A stretch of 64,000 bases of DNA from Rothia santali. GTDB taxonomy: Bacteria > Actinomycetota > Actinomycetes > Actinomycetales > Micrococcaceae. Where the stretch lies: NCBI RefSeq assembly GCF_024199905.1, contig NZ_JANAFB010000008.1, positions 1 through 64,000 on the forward strand, in the 5' to 3' direction. This document shows, in pieces, positions 10,176-18,915 of the stretch. Every line of letters begins with the position of its first letter. The stretch's first letter is position 1. The notes beneath the pieces are model-generated. The model was not told where the DNA came from and searched no databases. It was given only the letters and a program-made list of their open reading frames with translations. A program made the position numbers and the translations under genes.

Positions 10176-11111
10176 CTACTCGGTGGCGGGCTTCCCGGTG
10201 GACGGGCCCTTCGCCGCGTCGTCGTGCTCCGGGGAGTCCTGGCCCAAGGCGTCCTTCGCCGAGGACTCCTTCTTCGCCTGCTTCTTCGCGTCCTTGGCCG
10301 CGCGCCGGCCGGAAGCCCCGCCCTCGAGCGAGCCGACGGGAACCCCGGCCTCGGGGTCGGCGCCACCCAGGGAGGGCGCGCGCTCCTCGCGGTCCAGGCT
10401 GGAGGGGAACGCCTCGGGGGCCTCGCCGAAGGCCTCGTGCGTCGCGCCGATCACGTGGCGCCCCAGGGAGAAGTTCGCCCCGCCGCCGACGACGGCGCCG
10501 ACCCCGAAGGGCAGCGCGCGGCCCAACGCCGCGCCGGACTGGCGCGCGAGGAACCTCTTGATGAACATGTTCCGGATGGTCTTGGCGACCGTGGATCCCT
10601 TGCTCTGGTTGCCCAGCATGAGGGCCCACTTCGAGGAGGTCCCGGAGACCCGCCCGGCCTGGCCGAGGAGACCCTCCATGAGCGAGGCGCCGTCCTCGCC
10701 GAGCATGAGCGCCATGACCATGGTCCGCGCCTTCTCGGGGTCCTGGAGGTGGACGCCGTGCAGCTCGGCCATGGCCTGGCAGTACAGCGCGGTGCGCTCC
10801 AGGTAGCCGCCGACGGCGACGAAGGACAGCCCGATCGACGTCGCGGTCCCGATGCCGGGCACGAAGGCCGAGGCGCCGATCGCGCCGCCGCCGACCGTGA
10901 CGTCGCGCAGGTACGCCCGCTCGAGCCGCTTGGCGATCTGCCCGGGGGTGTCCTGGGGGTGCTTCTCGCGCATCTTCTTGACCCAGGCCACCACGAGCGG
11001 GCGCTGGACGCGCAGCACCGTGTCCAGCGCGCGGTTGAGGCCGGGCTTGGGCCTCCCCTCGCGGTCGAACGCGGATTTGAGGGCCGAGTTGAAGAGGTGA
11101 TGCGATGCCAT
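10176..11111 (-). CDS. Conserved hypothetical protein with glycine-rich membrane-type core
   Basis: 311 residues from ATG 11111. N-terminal half is basic and helical; residues about 75-105 form a Gly/Ala-rich hydrophobic stretch (GGGAIGASAFVPGIGTATSI) and residues about 200-225 a second one (LGRALPFGVGAVVGGGANFS). The C-terminal 60 residues are charged, with Ala/Lys/Asp repeats. The pattern, with two glycine-rich amphipathic segments separated by about 120 residues, is reminiscent of EcsC-family proteins, but I cannot confirm that. Likely membrane-associated. Monocistronic. Confidence 0.6.
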   Translation of the reverse strand: MASHHLFNSALKSAFDREGRPKPGLNRALDTVLRVQRPLVVAWVKKMREKHPQDTPGQIAKRLERAYLRDVTVGGGAIGASAFVPGIGTATSIGLSFVAVGGYLERTALYCQAMAELHGVHLQDPEKARTMVMALMLGEDGASLMEGLLGQAGRVSGTSSKWALMLGNQSKGSTVAKTIRNMFIKRFLARQSGAALGRALPFGVGAVVGGGANFSLGRHVIGATHEAFGEAPEAFPSSLDREERAPSLGGADPEAGVPVGSLEGGASGRRAAKDAKKQAKKESSAKDALGQDSPEHDDAAKGPSTGKPATE

Positions 11112-11188
11112 GCCGCCATCTAACCACGCGCGGCGGGGGCGTGGGCGGGCGGTGCGCTGAGAGCGCAGAGCCCCTCCCGGACGCGGCG

Positions 11189-12088
11189 TCATCGCAGGGA
11201 GCGGACGAAGCCCTCGGTCTCCAGGGGGTCCAGGACCGCCGCCGGGTGCGGCCCGGCCCGGCGCCAGGCCTCGGCCTGCTCGCGGGGGTCCACCGGCGCC
11301 CCGGAGGCGAGGCCGGGGCCCGCCGCCAGGACGAGGTTCCCCTCCCGGCGGCCGGAGAGCATCGCGGCCTCCGTCAGCGTCCACGGGCCGGCGGGGGCGG
11401 GACGGGAGACGGGGCCGGGATCGGAGCCGGAGCCGGGTCCCGCCCCGGGGTCGGCGGGCGCCGACGCCGTCGCGGCCGCGAGCGCGGCGGCCTGCTCGGC
11501 GAAGAACGCCAGGCCGGCGTCGTCGCCGATGTTCACGACCAGGATGCCGCGCGGCCCCAGCACCGCCAGGGCCTCGCGGTAGAAGCCCTCGCAGGCGAGG
11601 TGGGGCGGGGACTGCGGGCCGGCGAAGATGTCCACCACGACCAGGTCGAACCCCTCCCCCGGCGCGAGGCCCGCGGCGTCGGGAAGGCCGGGCAGGGCCG
11701 CGCGGGCGTCGTCGTTCAGGATCCGCAGGCGGGTGCCCGCGGCGAGCGGGAGCTCCCGCAGCACCAGGGAGGGCAGCTCCCGCTCGATCTCGACCGCGAT
11801 CTGCGCGGACCCCGGCCGGGTGGCCTGCAGGTAGCGGGGCAGGGTCAGCCCGCCCGCGCCCAGGTGCGCCGCGGTCAGGGGCTCGCCGGCCGGGGCCATC
11901 GCGTCGACGACGTTGCCGATCCGCCGCAGGTACTCGTAGAAGATCCGCTCCGGGTGCGCGAGGTCCACGTGGGACTGCTCGGCGCCGCCGATTTCCAGGA
12001 CGTGGCCGGAGGCGCCGAACCCGTCCGGGGCGATCCCGGCCGCCAACCCCGACAGGCTCAGCTGCACGGTGCGACCCGCCCCGGTCAT
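11189..12088 (-). CDS. Spermidine-synthase-like protein (class I methyltransferase fold)
   Basis: 299 residues. The fold is that of spermidine synthases and SAM methyltransferases: LTAAHLGAGGLTLPRYL (motif I), IAVEIERELP (acidic end of strand 2), LRILNDDARAAL and FDLVVVDIFAGPQSPPHL (motif with catalytic-type Asp). Actinobacterial 'fused MFS/spermidine synthase-like' relatives often have no known polyamine activity. An insert rich in Pro/Ala/Gly at about residues 195-225 is unusual. ATG 12088 overlaps the CDF stop (ATGA), so the two are co-translated. Confidence 0.8.
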   Translation of the reverse strand: MTGAGRTVQLSLSGLAAGIAPDGFGASGHVLEIGGAEQSHVDLAHPERIFYEYLRRIGNVVDAMAPAGEPLTAAHLGAGGLTLPRYLQATRPGSAQIAVEIERELPSLVLRELPLAAGTRLRILNDDARAALPGLPDAAGLAPGEGFDLVVVDIFAGPQSPPHLACEGFYREALAVLGPRGILVVNIGDDAGLAFFAEQAAALAAATASAPADPGAGPGSGSDPGPVSRPAPAGPWTLTEAAMLSGRREGNLVLAAGPGLASGAPVDPREQAEAWRRAGPHPAAVLDPLETEGFVRSLR

Positions 12089-13005
12089 ACGGGGAACCCC
12101 TCGGCCTCGCGCCGGTAGTGGCTCAGCGGCTCGAGCTGGATGGTCGAGTGCTCGATCGAGACCTCGAAGTGCCCCGCGATGCAGTCCTGGATCTCCCCGA
12201 GCAGCTCCGCGCTGTGACCGTCGCCGAAGCACTCGTCGTCGAGCACCACGTGCACCGAGAGGATCGGGAGGTCGGTGGAGATGCGGCTCGCGTGCAGGTC
12301 GTGGACGCGCAGCACGTGCGGGTGCGCCTCGATGTGGCGGCGCACGTCGTCGAGGTCCAGCCCCGGCGGCGCGGACTCGAGCAGGACGCCGAAGGCCTCG
12401 CGCAGGATCGTGACCGCGCGCGGCATGATCAGCACGCCGATCAGCATCGCCACGATGGCGTCCGCCTGGACCCAGCCGGTCGTCACGATGATCACGGCGG
12501 AGACGATCACCGCGACCGAGCCCAGCGCGTCGTTGAGCACCTCGAGGAACGCCGCCTTCATGTTCAGCGTCCTGCTCCCGCCGAACAGCACGGCCAGCGC
12601 CACGACGTTGCCGATCAGGCCGACGACGCCGAAGACGACCAGCTCGGCGCCCGCGACCGGCTCGGGGTCGATGAGCCGCCCGACGGCCTGCACGACGACG
12701 AACACGCCGACCGCCAGCAGCACGGCCGACTGCAGCGCCGCGGCGAGCACCTCAACCCGCTTCCAGCCCCAGGTGCGGCGCGAGGTCGCGGGCCGCTCCG
12801 TGAGGATCGCGGCGAACAGCGCCATCGCGAGCCCCGCGGCGTCGGTGAGCACGTGCACCGTGTCGAACAGCAGGGCCAGCGAGCCGGTGACGACGGCGCC
12901 CACCACCTGGACCAGGAAGATCCCGAGCGTGATGCACAGGGCGGCCGTGAGCCGGCCCCGCCCCGACCCGCCGGGGGCCGGGGCGTGGGAGTGTCCGTGG
13001 CCCAC
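12085..13005 (-). CDS. Cation diffusion facilitator (Zn/Co/Cd efflux)
   Basis: 306 residues. Proton-coupled exporter of divalent metals in the inner membrane. Seen: His-rich N-terminus (GHGHSH), six predicted transmembrane helices, the metal-site motif DTVHVLTDAAG in helix 2 and EVLNDALGSV in helix 5 (the HxxxD-type site, here His/Asp and Asn/Asp), and a ferredoxin-like cytoplasmic C-terminal domain (VHDLHASRISTDLPILSVHV). GTG start at 13005 follows immediately after the acyP stop. The CzcD/ZitB subgroup is the best fit. Confidence 0.92.
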   Translation of the reverse strand: MGHGHSHAPAPGGSGRGRLTAALCITLGIFLVQVVGAVVTGSLALLFDTVHVLTDAAGLAMALFAAILTERPATSRRTWGWKRVEVLAAALQSAVLLAVGVFVVVQAVGRLIDPEPVAGAELVVFGVVGLIGNVVALAVLFGGSRTLNMKAAFLEVLNDALGSVAVIVSAVIIVTTGWVQADAIVAMLIGVLIMPRAVTILREAFGVLLESAPPGLDLDDVRRHIEAHPHVLRVHDLHASRISTDLPILSVHVVLDDECFGDGHSAELLGEIQDCIAGHFEVSIEHSTIQLEPLSHYRREAEGFPV

Positions 13006-13335
13006 CTAACGCACCCCGAAGTCGGAGAACTCGCCGGTGGGGTCGGCGTAGGCGTGGTCGAGGCCGCTGACCGAGCCCGCGGTGTCGCCCGAGCCCAGCG
13101 CCGAGAGCAGGTGCTCGACGCCGTCCCGGCTGCCCTCGGCCACGATCTCGACGCTGCCGTCCGGCAGGTTCTCCGCGTAGCCGACGAGGCCGTGCTCCCG
13201 AGCCAGGCCCATGGTCCAGTAGCGGAAGCCGACCCCCTGGACCCGGCCGGAGACCGTGGCCTCCAGCCGCGCCTCGGGGGCGGGGCCCCGCTCGCGGCCC
13301 TTCGACGAGCCCTTCATCGCATCCCACAGACCCAT
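13006..13335 (-). CDS. acyP: Acylphosphatase with N-terminal extension
   Basis: 109 residues. Hydrolyses acyl phosphates; small soluble alpha/beta sandwich. Seen: GRVQGVGFRYW carrying the phosphate-binding Arg, and ENLPDGSVEIVAEG carrying the catalytic Asn. The typical protein is about 90 residues; here some 25 basic residues precede the fold. Start ATG 13335 has AGGAGG at good spacing, which supports the longer form. First of three tightly linked genes with the CDF exporter and the spermidine-synthase-like protein. Confidence 0.9.
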   Translation of the reverse strand: MGLWDAMKGSSKGRERGPAPEARLEATVSGRVQGVGFRYWTMGLAREHGLVGYAENLPDGSVEIVAEGSRDGVEHLLSALGSGDTAGSVSGLDHAYADPTGEFSDFGVR

Positions 13336-13354
13336 GACGTCCTCCTCGCGGGGC

Positions 13355-14032
13355 CTAGTCGAGCCGGTCGCCGGCCGGCACGGAGCCGACGGCCTCGGCG
13401 ATCGGGGTCTGGCCGTCGGTGAAGGGGATGGCTTTGCCGATGGTCGAGGCGTCGGCGAGGACGGCGTCGATCACCCGGGCCACGTTGGCGCGCGCCGCGG
13501 TGCTCTCGCCGGGCTCGGTGGTCACGCGGATCTCGCCCGAGGGGTCCTCCTCCGAGAGGCTGTTGGGCCCGAGCAGGGTCCACTCGAGGTCCGAGCCGCG
13601 CAGGTGCTCGTCGGCCTCCGCCTTGGACTGGGCGTAGGCGTAGAAGTCGTTGTCCTGCGGCACCGTGTGCTCCAGCGAGGCGCCCATGTAGGAGACCATC
13701 ACGTAGCGCGTGACCCCGGCGGCCTGGGCGGCGTCCATCGAGCGGATCGCGGCGTCGCGGTCCACCTTCCAGGTGCGCTCCGGGTCCCCGCCGCCGACGC
13801 CGGCCGACCACACCACGGCGTCGAGCCCGGCCTCGCGGAAGACCTCGGCCATCTCCTCGCGGGAGAGGTCCATGACGTCGCGGACCAGGGGCTCGGCGCC
13901 CAGCTGCTCGACGTCCTCGGCCTGGTCGGGGTTGCGGATGATGGAGACGACCCGGTCGCCGCGCTCCACCAGCAGGGGCGTGGCCAGGCGGGCGATCTTG
14001 CCGTGTCCGCCGATGATTCCGATGGTGGTCAT
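13355..14032 (-). CDS. NAD(P)-binding Rossmann-fold protein (NmrA/atypical SDR type)
   Basis: 225 residues. N-terminal GIIGGHGKIA matches the GxxGxxG dinucleotide motif, followed by SIIRNPDQ and LDAVVWSAGVGGGD; the YAQSKAEAD segment holds the Tyr-xxx-Lys pair of extended SDRs. This family includes NAD(P)H-dependent epimerase-like and redox-sensing proteins; the substrate cannot be read from sequence. ATG 14032 preceded by GAGGA. Ends 19 bp before acyP. Confidence 0.8.
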   Translation of the reverse strand: MTTIGIIGGHGKIARLATPLLVERGDRVVSIIRNPDQAEDVEQLGAEPLVRDVMDLSREEMAEVFREAGLDAVVWSAGVGGGDPERTWKVDRDAAIRSMDAAQAAGVTRYVMVSYMGASLEHTVPQDNDFYAYAQSKAEADEHLRGSDLEWTLLGPNSLSEEDPSGEIRVTTEPGESTAARANVARVIDAVLADASTIGKAIPFTDGQTPIAEAVGSVPAGDRLD

Positions 14033-14155
14033 GGGATTCCTCCTCGTGTTCCTCGCTGGTTCCAGCGTCTGTCCTCCCACTCAACACTTCCAGAAGCGCG
14101 CCTATGCCGGAAGACCCGCGGCGTTCGCTGTGGGCCGGGAGGCTCGGGGTCTCGT

Positions 14156-14185
14156 TTGTGGGGCCTCGCCGGAACCTGCTACAGT
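14156..14185 (+). promoter_or_regulatory. Candidate promoter of tRNA-Thr
   Basis: TTGTGG (14156-14161), 18-bp spacer, TACAGT (14180-14185), about 60 bases before the tRNA. The same TACAGT box precedes tRNA-Ser(CGA). Confidence 0.45.
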
Positions 14186-14245
14186 GGCACTCGCGTAAAT
14201 CGAGATTTCCCGATGGCTTCGGCGAATGATCGTGTCCAGACGCAG

Positions 14246-14318
14246 GCCTCCTTAGCTCAGTCGGTAGAGCGTTTCCTTCGTAACGAAAAGGTCGCCGGTT
14301 CGATTCCGGCAGGGGGCT
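14246..14318 (+). tRNA. tRNA-Thr (CGT anticodon)
   Basis: Cloverleaf of 73 bases: acceptor GCCTCCT paired with AGGGGGC, D-arm TAGCTCAGTCGG, anticodon loop TTCGTAA reading CGT, T-arm GCCGG TTCGATT CCGGC. CCA is not encoded. The anticodon stem TTTCC/CGAAA leaves a C-C mismatch at pair 31-39, next to the loop (see findings). Confidence 0.93.
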
Positions 14319-14323
14319 CGAGC

Positions 14324-14362
14324 AAAGGCCCCGTCATCGTCTCGATGGCGGGGCCTTTTTCG
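14324..14362 (+). terminator. Intrinsic terminator after tRNA-Thr
   Basis: 16-bp stem (AAAGGCCCCGTCATCG and complement) with a 3-base loop, followed by TTTTT. One of the few terminators in the window with a proper U-tract. Confidence 0.9.
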
Positions 14363-14444
14363 CCGGGCCCGGCGTCGTCGACGCCCCGGCCCGCCCCGGA
14401 CCAGCCGCCGCCCGGCCGCCCGCAACGAGTGAGGATGAAATCGC

Positions 14445-15290
14445 ATGTCGTACCACCGCAATGAACGCGCCGCCCAGCTGCCCGCCCGTCTCTCCCGCTC
14501 CTGGCTGCTGACCAACGCCTCCGACCCGTCGCTGTACGGCCCGGCGTCGGAGTCCGAGGCCGACTCGGTGATCCTCGACATCGAGGACGCCTGCCCGCCG
14601 GAGCAGAAGCAGGCCGCCCGCGAGCGTGTCGTGGAGGCCCTGAACAGCGGCATGAAGGCGTGGGTGCGCATCAACGACATCCACACCGAGTACTGGGAGG
14701 ACGACCTCGCCGCGCTCACCGAGGCCAAGGGCCTGCGCGGGATCATGCTCGCGAAGACCGAACACCCGGACCACATCACCCGCACGGCCATGATGTCGCG
14801 GGCCGGGACCCCGGTCATCGCCCTCATCGAGTCGGCCGTGGGCATCGTCAACGCCGTGGACATCGCCCGCGCGCCGGGCACCTTCCGCTTGGCCTTCGGC
14901 CTGGGCGACTACCGCAAGGACACCGGCGCCAGCGACGACGCGATGGCGCTGGCCTACGCGCGCTCGGCCCTCGTGGTGGCCTCCCGCGTGGGCGAGCTGC
15001 CCGGCCCGATCGACGGCCCGGCCAACGGGGTCGACGCCGAGGGCCTCCGCGACGCCTGCCGGGTCACCGCCTCGATGGGCATGACCGGCAAGCTCACCCT
15101 GCAGCCCGGCCAGACCGAGGGCATCAACTCGGCGCTGGCACCCTCCGAGGAGGAGGTCCGCTGGGCCCGCGAGATGCTGCAGAAGAGCGAGGGCGGCGAG
15201 GTCCCCAAGGACGGCTCCTACCTCCCCCGCTTGGCCCGTGCCCGCAAGGTCTCCGAGCTGGCGCAGACCTACGGGATGTGGGGCAACTAG
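14445..15290 (+). CDS. HpcH/HpaI aldolase / citrate lyase beta (CitE-like) protein
   Basis: 281 residues. TIM-barrel CoA-ester or oxoacid lyase of the CitE-like group. Seen: SVILDIEDACPPEQK (substrate and Mg2+ binding Asp/Glu), WVRIND with the conserved Arg, GIMLAKTEHPDH, and PVIALIESAVGIVNA holding the metal-binding Glu. No citrate lyase alpha or gamma genes are near, so it is a stand-alone CitE-like enzyme, such as a malyl-CoA or citramalyl-CoA lyase-type protein. Start ATG 14445 has GAGGAT upstream. Confidence 0.88.
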   Translation: MSYHRNERAAQLPARLSRSWLLTNASDPSLYGPASESEADSVILDIEDACPPEQKQAARERVVEALNSGMKAWVRINDIHTEYWEDDLAALTEAKGLRGIMLAKTEHPDHITRTAMMSRAGTPVIALIESAVGIVNAVDIARAPGTFRLAFGLGDYRKDTGASDDAMALAYARSALVVASRVGELPGPIDGPANGVDAEGLRDACRVTASMGMTGKLTLQPGQTEGINSALAPSEEEVRWAREMLQKSEGGEVPKDGSYLPRLARARKVSELAQTYGMWGN

Positions 15291-15337
15291 CCGACGACGG
15301 CGGCGGCTCCCCACGGAATTCCCGCCTCCGCGTAACG

Positions 15338-15388
15338 CGACGGCCGGCGCCGGCGCCCTTCGACGAGGGGCGCCCGCGCCGGCCGTCG
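15338..15388 (+). terminator. Terminator after the CitE-like gene
   Basis: Inverted repeat with 21-base arms and one mismatch around an 8-base loop (TTCGACGA), 48 bases after the stop. The remaining stretch to 15565 holds nothing I can assign. Confidence 0.75.
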
Positions 15389-15565
15389 TGCGTCCGGGGC
15401 CGCTCCCGGGTGCGGGCGCGCCACCGAGCCGACGGCCGGCGCACGTGGGAATGCGATGCGGGGACCTGCACCTGGGGTCCGGGCGCGCTGCTGGTGCGTC
15501 GTCGATGTGCGGCCCTGCGCCACCGGGGGTCTGGACGCCCTACCGGAACGGGCCGGCCCGGGTGG

Positions 15566-16099
15566 TCAGGCGCGGCGGCTGCCGTGCAGCTTCCGCGAGA
15601 CCGCGTGCGGCGGCTCGGGCGCGCCGAGCGGGGGGTGCTCCGCGACCCGCAGGAGCCGGCGTGCCTCGAGCAGCTGCTCCTCCACGGCGGTGATGCGGCG
15701 CTCCACGGACTCGATGGACGGGCACCCGTTGCCCGCGCAGGAGCCACCGCAGCGCAGCATGGCCAGCGCCTCGGCGCACTGGGCGACGGAGTTCCCCGCC
15801 TTGGACAGCGCGCGGTGCAGGTCGGCGTAGCGGCCGTCCGGCGAGGCGGGGACGTCGGTAGACTCGCTGGGGGCGAGGCGGTGCGCGGACGCCGCGATCT
15901 CGCGCACGTCCGGCAGCAGGTCCGCCAGCCGGTTGGCCGCGGGGACCAGGGCCTCCAGCAGGGGACCCTCGTCCACCCGCTCGAGGATCTGGTGGAAGCG
16001 ATCCAGGCCGCGCCGGAACCTGTCGTGGGCGCGGCGCCACACGCCCTGGCCCAGCTCGGCGTTGTCACGCCGGGTCTGCACGAAGTCTTTGAGCCCCAT
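15566..16099 (-). CDS. Hypothetical protein with a Cys-rich hairpin
   Basis: 177 residues from ATG 16099 (GGAGGCGGAG upstream). Predicted almost wholly helical: residues 1-70 basic and amphipathic, residues 125-160 a charged helix. Between them lies LRCGGSCAGNGCP, three cysteines spaced C-x3-C-x4-C, which could bind metal or form a disulphide. No signal peptide or membrane segment. No family recognised. Sits alone between a CitE-like gene and the ybdD-cstA pair. Confidence 0.6.
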   Translation of the reverse strand: MGLKDFVQTRRDNAELGQGVWRRAHDRFRRGLDRFHQILERVDEGPLLEALVPAANRLADLLPDVREIAASAHRLAPSESTDVPASPDGRYADLHRALSKAGNSVAQCAEALAMLRCGGSCAGNGCPSIESVERRITAVEEQLLEARRLLRVAEHPPLGAPEPPHAVSRKLHGSRRA

Positions 16100-16305
16100 C
16101 TCCGCCTCCGTCCTGATCGCGCGAAGCTTAGGTGTACCTCACCAGGATATACGACTCCGGGTTTGGTGACAGCCTGTCAGGGGAAATTCAGGGACATCTT
16201 CCGGGATCCTCGCCGGAAGCGCGCGCCGCCTCGCGGCGAAGCGCATCCGGGACGCGCGGAACGCATCCGGTGCGGAGGGGTGTTGCGTCGGCCGACCGCG
16301 AGGCG

Positions 16306-16331
16306 CGGGGGAGGCCAACGCCTCCCCCGCT
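16306..16331 (-). terminator. Hairpin after ybdD-like gene
   Basis: Perfect 11-bp stem (GCGGGGGAGGC) with a 4-base loop, 22 bases beyond the stop of the leftward ybdD-cstA operon. The rest of 16100-16352 shows no gene; it carries AT-rich bases near 16130-16200 that may be the promoter of the gene ending at 15566. Confidence 0.7.
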
Positions 16332-16352
16332 CGCACGCCGGCGTCGGTCCGT

Positions 16353-16679
16353 TCAGCAGCAGCGCCCCTGCGGGTGGGACTCCTGGTGCGCGGACAGCTC
16401 CCGCCAGTAGTCCCGCTCGCTGAGCGGCTCGCCGGGGCAGCCGCTGCGATGGTGGTAGTCGAGGTACCGGGCGTACTTGTCGGCCCCGAGCACGCCGCTG
16501 GCCAGGCGCGCTGCCCGCGAGCCGGTCACGCGGCGCCACCACCGGGCGGGGCGGGCGCCCCCGGCGTCGGGAGCCTCCGCTGCCCCGGCGTCAGGAGCCT
16601 TCGCCGCTCCGGCGTCGGGAACCTCCGGCACGCCGGGGTCAGTGGCCCGAGGAGCGGGTCCGTCCGGTCGCCGCGTCAT
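16353..16679 (-). CDS. YbdD/YjiX-family small protein
   Basis: 108 residues. C-terminal 60 residues match the YbdD/YjiX family (DUF466): ADKYARYLDYHHRSGCPGEPLSERDYW. Members are nearly always encoded next to CstA/BtsT carriers and are thought to assist them. The N-terminal 45 residues are Pro/Ala-rich with a threefold PDAGAA/GA repeat matching GGCGTCGGGAGCC-like repeats in DNA, and are unusual for the family. ATG 16679 lies inside the end of cstA (41-bp overlap); a shorter form could be used. Ends in Cys-Cys. Confidence 0.85.
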   Translation of the reverse strand: MTRRPDGPAPRATDPGVPEVPDAGAAKAPDAGAAEAPDAGGARPARWWRRVTGSRAARLASGVLGADKYARYLDYHHRSGCPGEPLSERDYWRELSAHQESHPQGRCC

Positions 16680-18915
16680 AGGCCTCCCACCTCCGCTCCA
16701 GGTCTCGCTCGGCGGGCGTCGCGATCAGCCCGGCCGGGGCGTACAGGTGCGACTCCACGAAGGGGTCCTCGTGGTCGGAGACCTTCCTCCCCGCGACCGC
16801 GCGCGCCGCCTTGTACGCCGCGATCAGCACCACCACCAGGGTCAGGACCACGAACAGCACCGACAGGGACCCCTGCACCAGCGTGTTCCGCACGACCGCC
16901 TGGATCGCCTCGGGCGTCTGGGCGGTGCCGAAGCTCTGCGCCCCCGACTCCAGGGCCTCCCGGGCCTTGAAGTGGTTGGCCCAGTAGCCGATCACCGGGT
17001 CCGGGGAGAAGATCTTCTGCCAGGAACCAGTCACGGTCACCACGACGTCGAAGGCCAGGGGCAGAATGATGATCCACAGGTACCGCACGGCCCCGCGGTG
17101 CGCCGCGATTGCCAGGCACACGGCCAGCGCGATGGCGGCCAGCAGCTGGTTCGCGATGCCGAACAGCGGGAAGAACGTGTTGATCCCGCCGAGCGGGTCG
17201 GTGACCCCGAGCAGGAGGATGGACCCCCACCCGGCCACCATGACCGCCGTCGTGAGCCAGGCGCCCACCCGCCACGTGGGGTCCTTGAACCTCGGGATGA
17301 AGTTGCCCAGCGTGTCCTGGAGCATGAAGCGGGCGACGCGGGTGCCGGCGTCGACCGCGGTCAGGATGAACAGGGCCTCGAACATGATGGCGAAGTGGTA
17401 CCAGAAGCTCATGAGGTCCAGCGCGGGCATCATCGAGTGCATGATGCCGGCCATGCCGACCGCGAGGGTCGGCGCGCCGCCGCTGCGGGAGACGATGGTC
17501 TGCTCGCCGACGGCGTGCGCGGTCGCGTCGAGCTGCTCGGGGGTGAGGTTCACCCCGGTCAGGCCGAGGGAGTTGACGAAGGCGGCCGCCCCCTCGATGG
17601 TCCCCCCGGTGGCCCCCGCCCCGGCGTTCATCGCGAAGTAGATGCCGCGGTCCACGGTGATCGCCGCGACCAGGGCCATGATCGCCACGAAGGACTCCAT
17701 GCACATGCCGCCGTAGCCGATGAACCGGGTCTGGCGCTCCTTCTCGAGCATCTTCGGCGTCGTGCCCGAGGCGATCAGGGCGTGGAAGCCGGAGAGCGCG
17801 CCGCAGGCGATGGTGACGAAGAGGAACGGGAAGAGGGAGCCGGCGAAGACGGGGCCGTCGTCGCGCGAGGCGAACTCGCTGAAGGCGGGCACGGAGATCT
17901 CCGGGCGGACGACGACGATGCCGACCGCGAGCAGGATGATCGTGCCGATCTTCATGAACGTGGACAGGTAGTCGCGCGGGGCGAGCAGCAGCCACACCGG
18001 CAGCACCGCGGCGACGAAGCCGTAGACGATCACGCACCAGGCGAGGGTCACCCGGTCCAGGGTGAGGTACTGGATGCCCCACTCGGAGTAGCCCACGTAC
18101 CCGCCGGCGATGATCGCGGCCAGCAGGAGGACGAAGCCGATGACGGAGACCTCCATGACCTTGCCCGGCCGGATGTAGCGGAGGTAGACGCCCATGAACA
18201 GGGCGATCGGGATGGTCATCCCGACCGAGAACACGCCCCACGGCGACTCGCCCAGGGCGTTGACCACCACGAGCGCGAGAATCGCGGTGATGATGATCAT
18301 GATGACCAGCGTCGCGACGATCGCGGCGTACCCGCCGACGACGCCGAGCTCGTCCTTGGCCATCTGGCCCAGCGAGCGGCCGCCACGGCGCATCGAGAAG
18401 AACAGGACGAGGTAGTCCTGCACGGCGCCGGCGAGGATCACGCCGACGATGATCCAGATGGTGCCCGGCAGGTACCCCATCTGGGCTGCCAGCACCGGGC
18501 CGACCAGGGGCCCCGCGCCGGCGATCGCGGCGAAGTGGTGCCCGTAGAGCACCCGCCGGTCGGTGGGCATGTAGTCCTTGCCGTCGGCCTTGTACTCCGC
18601 CGGGGTCGCGCGGCGGTCGTCGGGGCGGACGAGCTTGTTCTCGATGAACTTCGAGTAGAAGCGGTAGCCGATGAAGTAGCTGCAGACGGCGGCGAAGACG
18701 AACCAGATGCCGTTGACGGTCTCGCCGCGCACCAGCGCGACCATGACCCAGCTGATGCCGCCGAGGACCGCGATGGCGGCCCAGACCAGGATCTTGCGCC
18801 AGCTCCAGCGGCCGTGCTCGGCCTCCAGGACCTCGGGGTCCACGTGGTTGGGGGGTTCTTCGGGTGCGGGGCCGTCCGGCCCGCGCTGCTGTGCTTCGGA
18901 CGCAGCAGTGCTCAT
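16639..18915 (-). CDS. cstA: Carbon starvation protein CstA family transporter
   Basis: 758 residues with about 16-18 transmembrane helices. CstA/BtsT carriers import peptides or pyruvate by proton symport. Seen: the conserved block YGHHFAAIAGAGPLVGPVLAAQ, CGALSGFHALIASGTTPKML, and PLFGIANQLLAAIAL. A 35-residue Gln/Pro/Glu-rich cytoplasmic leader precedes the first helix. Start ATG 18915 has GGAGGC five bases upstream. Co-transcribed with the downstream ybdD-like gene. Confidence 0.95.
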   Translation of the reverse strand: MSTAASEAQQRGPDGPAPEEPPNHVDPEVLEAEHGRWSWRKILVWAAIAVLGGISWVMVALVRGETVNGIWFVFAAVCSYFIGYRFYSKFIENKLVRPDDRRATPAEYKADGKDYMPTDRRVLYGHHFAAIAGAGPLVGPVLAAQMGYLPGTIWIIVGVILAGAVQDYLVLFFSMRRGGRSLGQMAKDELGVVGGYAAIVATLVIMIIITAILALVVVNALGESPWGVFSVGMTIPIALFMGVYLRYIRPGKVMEVSVIGFVLLLAAIIAGGYVGYSEWGIQYLTLDRVTLAWCVIVYGFVAAVLPVWLLLAPRDYLSTFMKIGTIILLAVGIVVVRPEISVPAFSEFASRDDGPVFAGSLFPFLFVTIACGALSGFHALIASGTTPKMLEKERQTRFIGYGGMCMESFVAIMALVAAITVDRGIYFAMNAGAGATGGTIEGAAAFVNSLGLTGVNLTPEQLDATAHAVGEQTIVSRSGGAPTLAVGMAGIMHSMMPALDLMSFWYHFAIMFEALFILTAVDAGTRVARFMLQDTLGNFIPRFKDPTWRVGAWLTTAVMVAGWGSILLLGVTDPLGGINTFFPLFGIANQLLAAIALAVCLAIAAHRGAVRYLWIIILPLAFDVVVTVTGSWQKIFSPDPVIGYWANHFKAREALESGAQSFGTAQTPEAIQAVVRNTLVQGSLSVLFVVLTLVVVLIAAYKAARAVAGRKVSDHEDPFVESHLYAPAGLIATPAERDLERRWEAYDAATGRTRSSGH

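Noticed and set aside
7671-11123. 1150-codon + strand open frame
   Set aside because: It crosses the antisense of a hydrolase gene, an alternate frame of purB and the antisense of the gene at 10176; composition is Arg/Gly/Pro shadow sequence.
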